Assembly: GCF_036226765.1 (NCBI RefSeq)
Contig: NZ_CP109017.1
Span: forward strand, 5,767,001 to 5,831,000
Direction: 5' to 3'
Origin: Streptomyces sp. NBC_00670
GTDB taxonomy: Bacteria; Actinomycetota; Actinomycetes; Streptomycetales; Streptomycetaceae
DNA length: 64,000 nt
Shown here: positions 6,720 to 15,263 of the stretch, piece after piece
How positions within the stretch are numbered: the stretch's first letter is position 1
How the letters are laid out: every line of letters starts with the position of its first letter
Notes under the pieces: model-generated
Told to the model about the DNA's origin: nothing
The model's input: only the letters and a program-made list of their open reading frames with translations
Databases searched by the model: none
Program-made: the position numbers and the translations under genes

Positions 6720-9301
6720 CCGAGAACAACCGACAGGCCGACCCGCAGGCCGACCGCCGTACCCGCCCCCGCGCCCTCCCCGTCACCGACCTCTCCCTCG
6801 TCGTCCTCGTCGGCGCCTCCGGCTCCGGCAAGTCGACGTTCGCCCGGCGGCACTTCAGGCCGACCGAGGTGATCTCCTCGGACTTCTGCCGGGGGCTGGT
6901 CTCCGACGACGAGAACGACCAGGGCGCCACCCGCGACGCCTTCGACGTGCTGCACTACATCGCCGGCAAGCGGCTCGCCGCCGGCCGCCGTACCGTCGTC
7001 GACGCCACCAGCGTGCAGCAGGACTCCCGCCGCGCCCTGATCGACCTGGCCCGCGCGCACGACGTGCTGCCCATCGCCGTCGTCCTCGACGTGCCCGAGG
7101 AGGTGTGCGCCGCGCGCAACGCCGCGCGCACCGACCGCGCCGACATGCCGCGCCGGGTGATCCAGCGGCACATCCGCGAACTCCGCCGCTCCGTACGCCG
7201 CCTGGAGCGCGAGGGGTTCCGCAAGGTGCACGTCCTGCGGGGCGTGGAGGAGATCGAGAACGCCACCGTCGTCACCGAGAAGCGGTTCAACGACCTGACA
7301 CACCTCACCGGACCGTTCGACATCGTCGGCGACGTCCACGGCTGCTCGGCCGAACTGGAGTCGCTGCTCGCGAAGCTGGGCTACGCGGACGGCGTGCACC
7401 CCGAGGGGCGTACGGCGGTGTTCGTCGGCGACCTCGTCGACCGCGGTCCCGACTCGCCGGGCGTGCTGCGCCGGGTGATGTCCATGGTGAAGTCGGGCAA
7501 CGCGCTGTGCGTGCCCGGCAACCACGAGAACAAGTTCGGCCGCCATCTGCGCGGCCGGCAGGTCCAGCACACCCACGGACTCGCCGAGACGATCGCGCAG
7601 ATGGCGGACGAGAGCGAGGAGTTCGTGCGGGAGGTGCGGGAGTTCGTCGACGGGCTGGTCAGCCACTACGTCCTCGACGGCGGGAAGCTCGTCGTCTGCC
7701 ACGCCGGGCTGCCCGAGAAGTACCACGGCCGCACCTCCGGCCGCGTCCGCTCGCACGCCCTGTACGGCGACACCACCGGCGAGACCGACGAGTTCGGGCT
7801 GCCCGTGCGCTACCCGTGGGCCGAGGAGTACCGGGGCCGCGCGGCCGTGGTCTACGGCCACACCCCGGTGCCGAAGGCCACGTGGCTCAACAACACGCTC
7901 TGCCTGGACACCGGTGCCGTGTTCGGCGGCCGGCTCACCGCGCTGCGCTGGCCGGAGCGCGAGCTGGTCGACGTGCCCGCCGAGCGCGTCTGGTACGAGC
8001 CGGTGAAGCCGCTGGCCTCCGAGGCACCCGGCGGCCACGAGGGCCGGCCGCTGGACCTGGCCGACGTGCACGGCCGCCGGGCCGTCGAGACGCGGTACGC
8101 GGGCCGGGTGGCGGTGCGCGAGGAGAACGCGGCGGCGGCACTGGAGGTCATGAGCCGCTTCGCCGTCGACCCCCGGTTGCTGCCGTACCTGCCGCCGACC
8201 ATGGCGCCGACGGCGACCTCGCACCGGGACGGCTACTTGGAGCACCCGGAGGAGGCGTTCGCGCAGTACCGGGAGGCGGGCGTCGAGCGGGTCGTGTGCG
8301 AGGAGAAGCACATGGGCTCCCGTGCCGTCGTCCTGGTCTGCCGGGACGCCGAGGCGGCCGGCAAGCGGTTCGGCGTCCCGGGCGGCGCGGACGGGCCGAC
8401 GGGCGCGCTGTACACCCGTACCGGACGGCCCTTCTTCTCCGACGTGACCACCACCGAGCTGATCCTCGCCCGGCTGCGCGCGGCGGTCGGCGCGGCCGGG
8501 CTCTGGGAGGAGCTGGCGACCGACTGGGTGCTGCTCGACGCCGAGCTGATGCCGTGGTCGCTCAAGGCGTCCGGGCTGCTGCGCGGCCAGTACGCGGCGG
8601 TCGGCGCCGCCGCCGGGGCCGTGTTCCCGGCCGCGCTGGCCGCGCTGGAGGGCGCGGCGGGCCGGGGTGTCGACGTGGCCGCGCTGCTGGAGCGGCAGCG
8701 GGCGCGGGCGGTGGACGCGGAGGCGTTCACCGAGGCGTACCGGCGCTACTGCTGGCCGACGCAGGGGCTCGACGGCGTCCGGCTCGCCCCCTTCCAGCTC
8801 CTTGCCGTACAGGACCGCAGCCTGGCCGCGCTCCCGCACGACGAGCAGCTCGCCCTGCTCGACCGGCTGGTCGAGCACGACACGAGCGGGCTCCTCGCCA
8901 CCACGCGCCGGCTGTACGTCGACACGGGCGACGAGGGCTCGGTGCGGGCCGGGGTCGACTGGTGGCTGGAGATGACCGCGCGGGGCGGCGAGGGCATGGT
9001 CGTCAAGCCGGTCGGCGCGGTGGTGCGCGACGGGCAGGGCCGGCTGGTCCAGCCCGGCATCAAGTGCCGGGGCCGGGAGTACCTGCGGATCGTCTACGGC
9101 CCCGAGTACACCCGCCCCGACAACCTCGCCCGCCTGCGCAACCGCTTCCTCAACCACAAGCGGTCCCTGGCACTGCGCGAGTACGCCCTGGGCCTGGAGG
9201 CCCTCGACCGCCTCGCCGAGGGCGAACCCCTGTGGCGGGTCCACGAGGCGGTCTTCGGAATCCTGGCCCTGGAGTCGGAACCGGTGGATCCGCGTCTGTA
9301 G
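6716..9301 (+). CDS. pnkp: Polynucleotide kinase-phosphatase-ligase Pnkp
   Basis: The 861-residue enzyme has three modules. The 5'-kinase has its P-loop at residues 32-40 (VGASGSGKS). The central metallophosphoesterase carries GDVHGC (205-210), GDLVDRGPDS, GNHENK and GHTPVPK, the binuclear metal motifs that remove 2',3'-cyclic phosphate. The C-terminal adenylyltransferase/ligase has the nucleophile Lys531 in EEKHMGSRA. With Hen1 it forms the heterotetramer that repairs RNAs cut by ribotoxins. All catalytic motifs are intact. The ATG overlaps the hen1 stop codon, so the two are cotranslated. No toxin gene is adjacent. Confidence 0.96.
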   Translation: MTENNRQADPQADRRTRPRALPVTDLSLVVLVGASGSGKSTFARRHFRPTEVISSDFCRGLVSDDENDQGATRDAFDVLHYIAGKRLAAGRRTVVDATSVQQDSRRALIDLARAHDVLPIAVVLDVPEEVCAARNAARTDRADMPRRVIQRHIRELRRSVRRLEREGFRKVHVLRGVEEIENATVVTEKRFNDLTHLTGPFDIVGDVHGCSAELESLLAKLGYADGVHPEGRTAVFVGDLVDRGPDSPGVLRRVMSMVKSGNALCVPGNHENKFGRHLRGRQVQHTHGLAETIAQMADESEEFVREVREFVDGLVSHYVLDGGKLVVCHAGLPEKYHGRTSGRVRSHALYGDTTGETDEFGLPVRYPWAEEYRGRAAVVYGHTPVPKATWLNNTLCLDTGAVFGGRLTALRWPERELVDVPAERVWYEPVKPLASEAPGGHEGRPLDLADVHGRRAVETRYAGRVAVREENAAAALEVMSRFAVDPRLLPYLPPTMAPTATSHRDGYLEHPEEAFAQYREAGVERVVCEEKHMGSRAVVLVCRDAEAAGKRFGVPGGADGPTGALYTRTGRPFFSDVTTTELILARLRAAVGAAGLWEELATDWVLLDAELMPWSLKASGLLRGQYAAVGAAAGAVFPAALAALEGAAGRGVDVAALLERQRARAVDAEAFTEAYRRYCWPTQGLDGVRLAPFQLLAVQDRSLAALPHDEQLALLDRLVEHDTSGLLATTRRLYVDTGDEGSVRAGVDWWLEMTARGGEGMVVKPVGAVVRDGQGRLVQPGIKCRGREYLRIVYGPEYTRPDNLARLRNRFLNHKRSLALREYALGLEALDRLAEGEPLWRVHEAVFGILALESEPVDPRL

Positions 9302-9310
9302 GACGGGGCA

Positions 9311-9426
9311 CGGGGTTCAAGGGGCTCTGCCCCTTGGACCCCGTGGGTGCGTTGTCGGCCGACCGCCGGTGGGGGCTGGTCGCGCAGTTCCCCGCGCCCC
9401 TTGAAAGCAGGGGGCGCCCCCCGTCT
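9311..9426. repeat. Dispersed intergenic hairpin repeat, copy A (bidirectional terminator)
   Basis: The element lies between the convergent Pnkp and MFS genes. It begins with the stem CAAGGGG-CTCTG-CCCCTTG (9318-9336), continues with GGGGGCTGGTCGCGCAGTTC and ends with CCCCGCGCCCCTTGAAA, with further G/C blocks. Closely similar sequence occurs at 15121-15200 and 57163-57285. It fills the gap between the two stop codons and would terminate both. Confidence 0.75.
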
Positions 9427-11004
9427 TCAAGGGGCGCTGCCCCCGGCCGGCTCCGCTTCGGCTTCCGACGGGCCCCGCAGGGCGACGTACACGAACAGTG
9501 CGGCCATCACCGCGGTGCCCGCCCACATGGCCTGTTGCCAGCCGTCCACGAAGGATTCCCGGGCGGCGTGCAGCAGGGTCTCGGCGTGTGTGCCGGCGCC
9601 TGGCGCCGCCTCCACCGCGTTGGCGATGCCCTCGCGTGCGGTGTCCGCGGGGCCGGCGGGGACGCCGTCGAGACGGTCGTCGAGGGCGTCGCGGTAGCCG
9701 GTGGTCAGCAGGGCGCCGAGCAGGGCCACCCCGAGCGCGGTGCCGAACTCGCGGGTGACGTCGTTGAGGGCGGAGGCCACGCCCTGCTTCTCCCGGGGGA
9801 GGGAAGCGGTGATCGCCTCCGTGGACGGCGTCATGGACAGGCCCATGCCGGCCCCCATGGCGAGCAGCCCGGCCAGGAGGGACGGATAGCCGCCGTCGAC
9901 GGAGACGAACAGGGCCATCAGCGCCAGGCCGAGCGCGGCCAGGGCCACGCCCGCCGCCATGGTGGCGCGGGCGCCGGCCCGCGCGGCCAGCTTGGGGGCG
10001 AGGCCGGACGTCACCATCATCAGGACGGCCATCGGCATCATCGCGACGGTGGACAGCAGCCCCGACCAGCCCAGCACGGCCTGGAAGAACGGGAAGAGGA
10101 CCACGGCGATACCCGCCTGCACACCGAAGACCACCAACAGCGTGATCGAGCCGCCCGCCAGACCGCGCGCCCGGAACAGGCGGACGTCCAGCAGCGACGC
10201 CTCCCGGCGGCGCAGCTCCCAGAGGACGAACCCGACGGCGGCGAGGACACCGACGAACAGGCCGGTCAGGGGCACCGGGTCGGTCCAGCCGCGCTCGGGC
10301 CCTTCCTGGAGGACGAAGATCAGAGCGGCCACGGCGACGGCGGACACCACGGCGCCGACGCCGTCGAAGGACGGGGCGGAGCGCTCGCGGGAGTCCGGCA
10401 CCGACCTCAGCGTCATCGCCAGCGCCACGACCGCCAGCACCACGGGCAGGGCGAAGAGCCACCGCCAGTCGGCGACGTCGACCAACAGCGCGGAGAGGAA
10501 CATGCCCAGGATGCCGCCGCCCCCGGCGACACCGGTCCACACACCGATCGCCCTGCCCCGCTGCTCCTCGGGGAACGTGGAGGTGATGACCGCCAGCGTG
10601 ATCGGCATGATCATCGCGGCGCCGACCCCGGCGGCCACCCGCGCCGCGATCATCACCCCCGCCGAGGGCGCGAGCCCCGCGGCGACACCGGCCGCGCCGA
10701 AGAGGAGCAGCCCGCCGACCAGCACGGGCTTGCGGCCCAGCCGGTCGCCGATCGCGCCGAGCGGCAGCAGCAGCGCGGCCAGGGCGAGGGCGTAGACGTT
10801 GATGATCCACAGGACGGTGCCCTGTGAGACACCGAACTCCACCGCCATGTGGGTCTGGGCGACGCCCAGACCGGACACCGACGCGATGACGGCCATCAGA
10901 GCGACGGAGACGGCGATCAGGATGGAGCGCAGCTGACGTGCGTCCGGGGTACTTCCGGCACCCGTCGGTGCGGCTGCCGCAGGGGGAGACTGCTCGATAT
11001 GCAT
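9427..11004 (-). CDS. MFS drug-exporter-type transporter (DHA2-like)
   Basis: This 525-residue integral membrane protein has about 14 hydrophobic helices. Motif A-like LPLGAIGDRLGRKPVLVGG sits between TM2 and TM3, and the MFS gate-type sequence GVGAAMIMPITLAVITSTFP follows in TM4-5. The EmrB/QacA (DHA2) group exports drugs or metabolites using the proton gradient. The ATG start at 11004 is followed by a 30-residue Ala/Pro-rich cytosolic arm. The annotated frame ends inside the intergenic repeat. No TetR/MarR regulator is adjacent, so the substrate cannot be guessed. Confidence 0.92.
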   Translation of the reverse strand: MHIEQSPPAAAAPTGAGSTPDARQLRSILIAVSVALMAVIASVSGLGVAQTHMAVEFGVSQGTVLWIINVYALALAALLLPLGAIGDRLGRKPVLVGGLLLFGAAGVAAGLAPSAGVMIAARVAAGVGAAMIMPITLAVITSTFPEEQRGRAIGVWTGVAGGGGILGMFLSALLVDVADWRWLFALPVVLAVVALAMTLRSVPDSRERSAPSFDGVGAVVSAVAVAALIFVLQEGPERGWTDPVPLTGLFVGVLAAVGFVLWELRRREASLLDVRLFRARGLAGGSITLLVVFGVQAGIAVVLFPFFQAVLGWSGLLSTVAMMPMAVLMMVTSGLAPKLAARAGARATMAAGVALAALGLALMALFVSVDGGYPSLLAGLLAMGAGMGLSMTPSTEAITASLPREKQGVASALNDVTREFGTALGVALLGALLTTGYRDALDDRLDGVPAGPADTAREGIANAVEAAPGAGTHAETLLHAARESFVDGWQQAMWAGTAVMAALFVYVALRGPSEAEAEPAGGSAP

Positions 11005-11117
11005 GCCCTCGACGCTAGGAACGGCTTGCGCTCCTGGCACGCCCTGTTGCCCGGACCGCAAGAAGATGGCGGGCCGGGCGGCCCCGTGCGCAAACCGCTG
11101 CCGTGCGCCGGGCCCGC

Positions 11118-12557
11118 TCAGGCCAGCCGGGACCGCCGCCGCCCGTACGCCGCGTACACCAGGCAGCCCACCCCGAGGAACCCCGCGAACTGGGCCCAGG
11201 CCGCCCACCCCGTCTCGTACATCAGGTAGACGCAGCAGCCGATGCCGAGCAGCGGCACCACCGGGTACAGCGGCACCCGGAACGTGCGGGGCAGCTCCGG
11301 TTCCCGGCGGCGCAGGACCATGAGCGCCGCGTTGACCGCCGCCATCGTCGCCAGGGTGCCGATCGTGCACAGTCCCACCACCGCGTCCAGCGAGCAGAAC
11401 GCCGCCGGGACCGCGAAGACGACGCCGATGATCAGCGTGCCCGCCACCGGGGTGGAGGTCCGCGGGGACACCCGGGCGAAGACGCCCGGCACCAGCCCGT
11501 CCCGGGACATCGACATCAGGATGCGGCTCTGCCCGTACAGCACCGCCAGCACCACCGACGCGATGGCGACGACCGCGCCGAAGGCGATGATCCCGCCGCC
11601 GACCGCGGAGCCGGTCACCTCGTTGACGACGTACGACAGCGCGGCGGGCCGCCCGCCGACCCGGTCGCCGCCGACCGCCCCGATCGCCGCCAGCGCGACC
11701 GCGCAGTACAGCACGGTGACCACGCCGATGCAGACCAGGATCGCGATCGGGATGCTGCGGCGCGGGTCGCGCGCCTCTTCGCCGGCCGTGGTGATCGCGT
11801 CGAAGCCGATGTAGGAGAAGAACGCGGCGGTGGTGCCCGCGCCGATGCCGCCGAGCCCGGCGGGCGCGAACGGCAGCAGGTTGCCGTCCTTGAAGGCGCT
11901 GAACCCGATGGCGCAGAACGCGACCAGGATCACCAGCTTGAGGATCGCCATGGCCGCCGTCGCCCGCGCGCTCTCCCGCACCCCGCGCACGAGGAGCAGG
12001 CAGGCCAGGGCGATGACGGCCACGGCGGGCAGGTTCACCGCCCCGCCGTCACCGGGCCCGGCGGACAGGACGTGCGGAAGCTGATGGCCGGTGAGGCCGT
12101 GCAGCAGCTCGTTGACGTACTGGCTCCAGCCGACCGCGACCGCCGAGACCGAGACGCCGTACTCGAGGAGCAGGCACCAGCCGACGAGAAACGCCGCGCC
12201 CTCGCCGAGCCCGGCGTAGGCGAAGGAGTACGAGGAACCGGCGACCGGGATCGCGCCGCCCAGCTCGGCGAAGGAGAACGCGGTGAGCACGCAGGTCAGC
12301 GCGGCCAGTATGAACGAGACGACGACCCCGGGACCGGCCTGGGCGACCGAGTCGGAGAGCCCCACGAAGATGCCGGTGCCGACGATGGCCCCGACGCCGA
12401 AGCAGATGAGCTGGAAGAGGCCCATCGTGCGCTGGAGGCCGGGCCCGTGCCGGTCGTGACCGGCCTCGGCGACCAGCAGGGCGGGGGACTTGAAGCGGAG
12501 CGGGTGGGGAGCGGTGGCGGGGGGCGCCGGGCTGTGCGGCGGGGCCGAGCTGTGCAT
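11118..12557 (-). CDS. APC-family amino acid permease
   Basis: The 479-residue protein has 12 or more transmembrane helices. GLFQLICFGVGAIVGTGIFVGL is the TM1 unwound-helix substrate motif of cationic amino acid transporters, and FFSYIGFDAITTAGEEARDP is the TM6 motif. It lies 146 bp downstream of argF and 1.2 kb from arcA on the same strand. It could therefore supply arginine or exchange arginine for ornithine, in the place of ArcD. ArcD proper belongs to another subgroup; this one looks like the CAT/YfnA group. Start ATG 12557. Confidence 0.88.
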   Translation of the reverse strand: MHSSAPPHSPAPPATAPHPLRFKSPALLVAEAGHDRHGPGLQRTMGLFQLICFGVGAIVGTGIFVGLSDSVAQAGPGVVVSFILAALTCVLTAFSFAELGGAIPVAGSSYSFAYAGLGEGAAFLVGWCLLLEYGVSVSAVAVGWSQYVNELLHGLTGHQLPHVLSAGPGDGGAVNLPAVAVIALACLLLVRGVRESARATAAMAILKLVILVAFCAIGFSAFKDGNLLPFAPAGLGGIGAGTTAAFFSYIGFDAITTAGEEARDPRRSIPIAILVCIGVVTVLYCAVALAAIGAVGGDRVGGRPAALSYVVNEVTGSAVGGGIIAFGAVVAIASVVLAVLYGQSRILMSMSRDGLVPGVFARVSPRTSTPVAGTLIIGVVFAVPAAFCSLDAVVGLCTIGTLATMAAVNAALMVLRRREPELPRTFRVPLYPVVPLLGIGCCVYLMYETGWAAWAQFAGFLGVGCLVYAAYGRRRSRLA

Positions 12558-12703
12558 GGGGTGGTGCTCTCTGTGCTGGTGCGGTGCGCGGCGGGGATGG
12601 GCCGCGCGGAGGCGGACCACGGAAGGGGTGGTTCCGGGGTCCGCGGGGTGGTGCGAGTCGCTTTCCGCGACGTGGGAAAAGAGTAGAGGGCCGAGAGTGG
12701 TGC

Positions 12704-13711
12704 TCAGGCGAGCGTGGCGACCAGGACCGCCTTGATCGTGTGCATCCGGTTCTCCGCCTCGTCGAACACGACCGAGTGCGCGGACTCGAACACCTCGTCG
12801 GTGACCTCCAGCTCGCTCAGCCCGTGCCGCTCGTATATCTCCCGGCCGACGACCGTGCCCAGGTCGTGGAAGGCGGGCAGGCAGTGCAGGAACCTGACGT
12901 CCTCGTTGCCGGACGCCCGCAGGACGTCCATGGTCACCGCGTACGGGGTGAGCAGCGCGATCCGCTCGTCCCACGTCTCCTTCGGCTCGCCCATCGACAC
13001 CCAGACGTCGGTGGTGACGAAGTCGGTCCCGCGCACGCCCTCCTTCACGTCCTCGGTGAGCGTGATCCGCGCCCCGGACGCCTCGGCGAGCTCCCGCGCG
13101 GCCGTGACGACCGGCTCCTCGGGCCACAGCGACCTCGGTGCCGCGATCCGTACGTCCATGCCGAGCAGTGCGCCGGTGACGAGGTAGGAGTTGCCCATGT
13201 TGTTGCGGGCGTCGCCGAGGTAGGCGTAGGCGATGTCGGTGAGCGGCTTGTCGCAGTGCTCGGTCATCGTGAGCACGTCGGCGAGCATCTGGGTGGGGTG
13301 CCACTCGTCGGTGAGCCCGTTGTAGACGGGCACCCCGGCGAACGCGGCCAGCTCCTCCACGACGGTCTGCGCGTGCCCCCGGTACTGGATCGCGTCGAAC
13401 ATCCGGCCGAGCACCCGCGCGGTGTCCTTCACGGACTCCTTGTGCCCGATCTGCGAGCCGACCGGATCGAGGTAGGTGGTGGACGCGCCCTGGTCGGCGG
13501 CGGCGACCTCGAAGGCGCAGCGGGTGCGGGTGGAGGTCTTCTCGAAGACCAGCGCGATGTTCTTCCCGCGCAGGTACGGCGTCTCGGTCCCGGCCTTCTT
13601 CGCGGCCTTCAGCTCGGCGGCGAGCGCGAGAAGCCCGCGGAACTCGTCGGCGGTGAGGTCCACCTCCTTGAGGAAGTGGCGGCCGGCGAGGGCGGTCGGG
13701 ACAGTCGCCAT
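12704..13711 (-). CDS. argF: Ornithine carbamoyltransferase
   Basis: The 335-residue enzyme shows the carbamoyl phosphate motif STRTR (60-64), the ornithine-side motifs and the catalytic-cysteine motif HCLPAFHD near the C-terminal third. Length and full-length similarity fit OTCase. Next to arcA it would work catabolically (citrulline + Pi to ornithine + carbamoyl phosphate, ArcB role), but the same enzyme can serve biosynthesis. ATG 13711 follows an AGGAGC ribosome site. The gap to arcA is 92 bp and holds an AT-rich stretch, so argF may also have its own promoter. Anabolic ArgF usually lies with argC-J-B-D-R, which is not seen here. Confidence 0.95.
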   Translation of the reverse strand: MATVPTALAGRHFLKEVDLTADEFRGLLALAAELKAAKKAGTETPYLRGKNIALVFEKTSTRTRCAFEVAAADQGASTTYLDPVGSQIGHKESVKDTARVLGRMFDAIQYRGHAQTVVEELAAFAGVPVYNGLTDEWHPTQMLADVLTMTEHCDKPLTDIAYAYLGDARNNMGNSYLVTGALLGMDVRIAAPRSLWPEEPVVTAARELAEASGARITLTEDVKEGVRGTDFVTTDVWVSMGEPKETWDERIALLTPYAVTMDVLRASGNEDVRFLHCLPAFHDLGTVVGREIYERHGLSELEVTDEVFESAHSVVFDEAENRMHTIKAVLVATLA

Positions 13712-13741
13712 GGGGTGCTCCTGGGGTACGGGGACGGATGA

Positions 13742-13787
13742 ATGGAAGTCTATACGATGCTCCACATTTATATACAGGCCAGGTCTG
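13742..13787 (-). promoter_or_regulatory. AT-rich putative promoter/operator before argF
   Basis: Between arcA and argF the sequence falls to about 60% AT (TCTATACGATGC, then ATTTATATACAG), striking in this genome. It has TATA-containing half-sites on both sides of GCTCCACA. It could be an argF promoter with an ArgR-like site, but it does not match a full ARG box. Confidence 0.35.
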
Positions 13788-13803
13788 TGGGCCCTCGGCG
13801 TCC

Positions 13804-15033
13804 TCAGTACCGCACCGCGTCCCGCTCCACCGGGCAGCTCATGCAGCGCGGCCCGCCCCGGCCCCGGCCCAGTTCGCTGCCCGGGATCTCGATGACCTCG
13901 ATGCCCTGCTTGCGCAGGTGCGTGTTGGTGGTGGCGTTGCGCTCGTAGGCGACGACGACGCCCGGCTCGACGGCGAGCACGTTGCAGCCGTCGTCCCACT
14001 GCTCGCGCTCGGCGGCGTGCACGTCCTGCGTGGCGGTCAGCACACGGATCTCGCTCAGCCCCAGCGCGGCGGCGATCGCGCGGTGCATGTGCTCCGGCGG
14101 GTGGTCGGTGACCTTCAGTTCCTTGTCGCCGACGCCGGGTTCGATGGTGTACGAGCGGAGCATGCCGAGCCCCGCGTACTGGGTGAACGTGTCGCCGTCG
14201 ACCATCGTCATCACCGTGTCCAGATGCATGAAGGCGCGCCGTTTCGGCATGTCCAGCGCCACGATGCTGCGCGCGGACCCGGCCGCGAACAGCTTGTGCG
14301 CGAGCATCTCGACGGCCTGCGGGGTGGTGCGCTCGCTCATGCCGATCAGGACGGCGCCGTTGCCGATGACGAGGACGTCCCCGCCCTCGATCGTCGAGGG
14401 GTAGTCCGCCTGGCCCTCCGACCAGACGTGGAAGCCGGCGTCCCGGAAGAGCGGGTGGTGCCGGTAGATCGCCTCGAAGTGCACGGTCTCGCGGCGGCGG
14501 GCGGGCCAGCGCATGGCGTTGATCGAGACGCCGTCGTAGATCCAGGCGGAGGTGTCCCGGGTGAAGAGGTGGTTGGGCAGGGGGCGCAGCAGGAAGTCGT
14601 CCAGGTCCATGACGTGGAAGCGGACGGAGGTGGGTTCCGGATGACCGTCCAGGAACTCGCGCTTGGTCATGCCACCGATCAGGGCCTCGGCGAGGGTGGG
14701 GGCGGGGAGGGCGGCGAAGGCGTCCCGGAGGTGGTCGGTGGCGAGGGGGCCGTACTCCTTCTCGTCGAAGACGCGGTCCAGGACGAGGGTTCTGGCGGCG
14801 GGGGCGCGCAGCACGTCCGTGAGGAGGTCGCCGAAGAGGTGGACGGCCACGCCTCGGTCGCGGAGGACGTCGGCGAAGCCGTCGTGTTCCGCGCGGGCGC
14901 GGCGGACCCAGAGGACGTCGTCGAAGAGGAGGGCGTCCTTGTTGCTGGGGGTGAGCCTTTTGAGCTCGAGGTCCGGCCGGTGCAGGATGACCCGGCGGAG
15001 TCGGCCGGTCTCGGAGTCGACGTGGAATCCCAT
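13804..15033 (-). CDS. arcA: Arginine deiminase
   Basis: The 409-residue enzyme hydrolyses arginine to citrulline and ammonia. Family motifs are present in order: VILHRPDLELKRLTPSN, FTRDTSAWIYDGV, STIEGGDVLVIGNGAVLIGMSERT, FMHLDTVMTMVD, and the C-terminal catalytic cysteine C397 in RGGPRCMSCP. ATG 15033 lies behind AGGA; an upstream in-frame ATG at 15066 lacks a better site. It is the first gene of an arcA-argF-permease cluster on one strand. No arcC (carbamate kinase) is visible, so ATP recovery from carbamoyl phosphate would need a distant gene. Confidence 0.96.
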   Translation of the reverse strand: MGFHVDSETGRLRRVILHRPDLELKRLTPSNKDALLFDDVLWVRRARAEHDGFADVLRDRGVAVHLFGDLLTDVLRAPAARTLVLDRVFDEKEYGPLATDHLRDAFAALPAPTLAEALIGGMTKREFLDGHPEPTSVRFHVMDLDDFLLRPLPNHLFTRDTSAWIYDGVSINAMRWPARRRETVHFEAIYRHHPLFRDAGFHVWSEGQADYPSTIEGGDVLVIGNGAVLIGMSERTTPQAVEMLAHKLFAAGSARSIVALDMPKRRAFMHLDTVMTMVDGDTFTQYAGLGMLRSYTIEPGVGDKELKVTDHPPEHMHRAIAAALGLSEIRVLTATQDVHAAEREQWDDGCNVLAVEPGVVVAYERNATTNTHLRKQGIEVIEIPGSELGRGRGGPRCMSCPVERDAVRY

Positions 15034-15120
15034 GCCTCCATCCTGACCGGGCGGGGTGACTTTCACCCGGGTTCGGCCGGGAGGGTTTTTCGCCCCCGCC
15101 GCCCCTGCCCTTCCCGTCCC

Positions 15121-15200
15121 TTCAAGGGGCTCTGCCCCTTGGACCCCGAAACGGGGCTTCGCCCCGTTGCGCAGTTCCCCGCGCCCCTATCAGGGGCGCG
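15121..15200. repeat. Dispersed intergenic hairpin repeat, copy B
   Basis: The element starts TTCAAGGGGCTCTGCCCCTT and contains the extra stem ACGGGGCTTCGCCCCGT (15150-15166), then GCGCAGTTCCCCGCGCCCCT and CAGGGGCGCG. It shares its first 30 bp and its end with copy A at 9311-9426. It lies between arcA and the end of cysN and may terminate the cysN operon. Confidence 0.75.
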
Positions 15201-15263
15201 AGCAACCACGAACCCACCCGCACCCGCCCACGCACCCCACCCGCCCGAGCTCTCAGGCGCCGC

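Noticed and set aside
6496..10827. Rightward frame of over 1400 codons
   Set aside because: It runs out of frame through Pnkp and antisense to the MFS gene, with Arg/Gly/Pro-rich nonsense composition.
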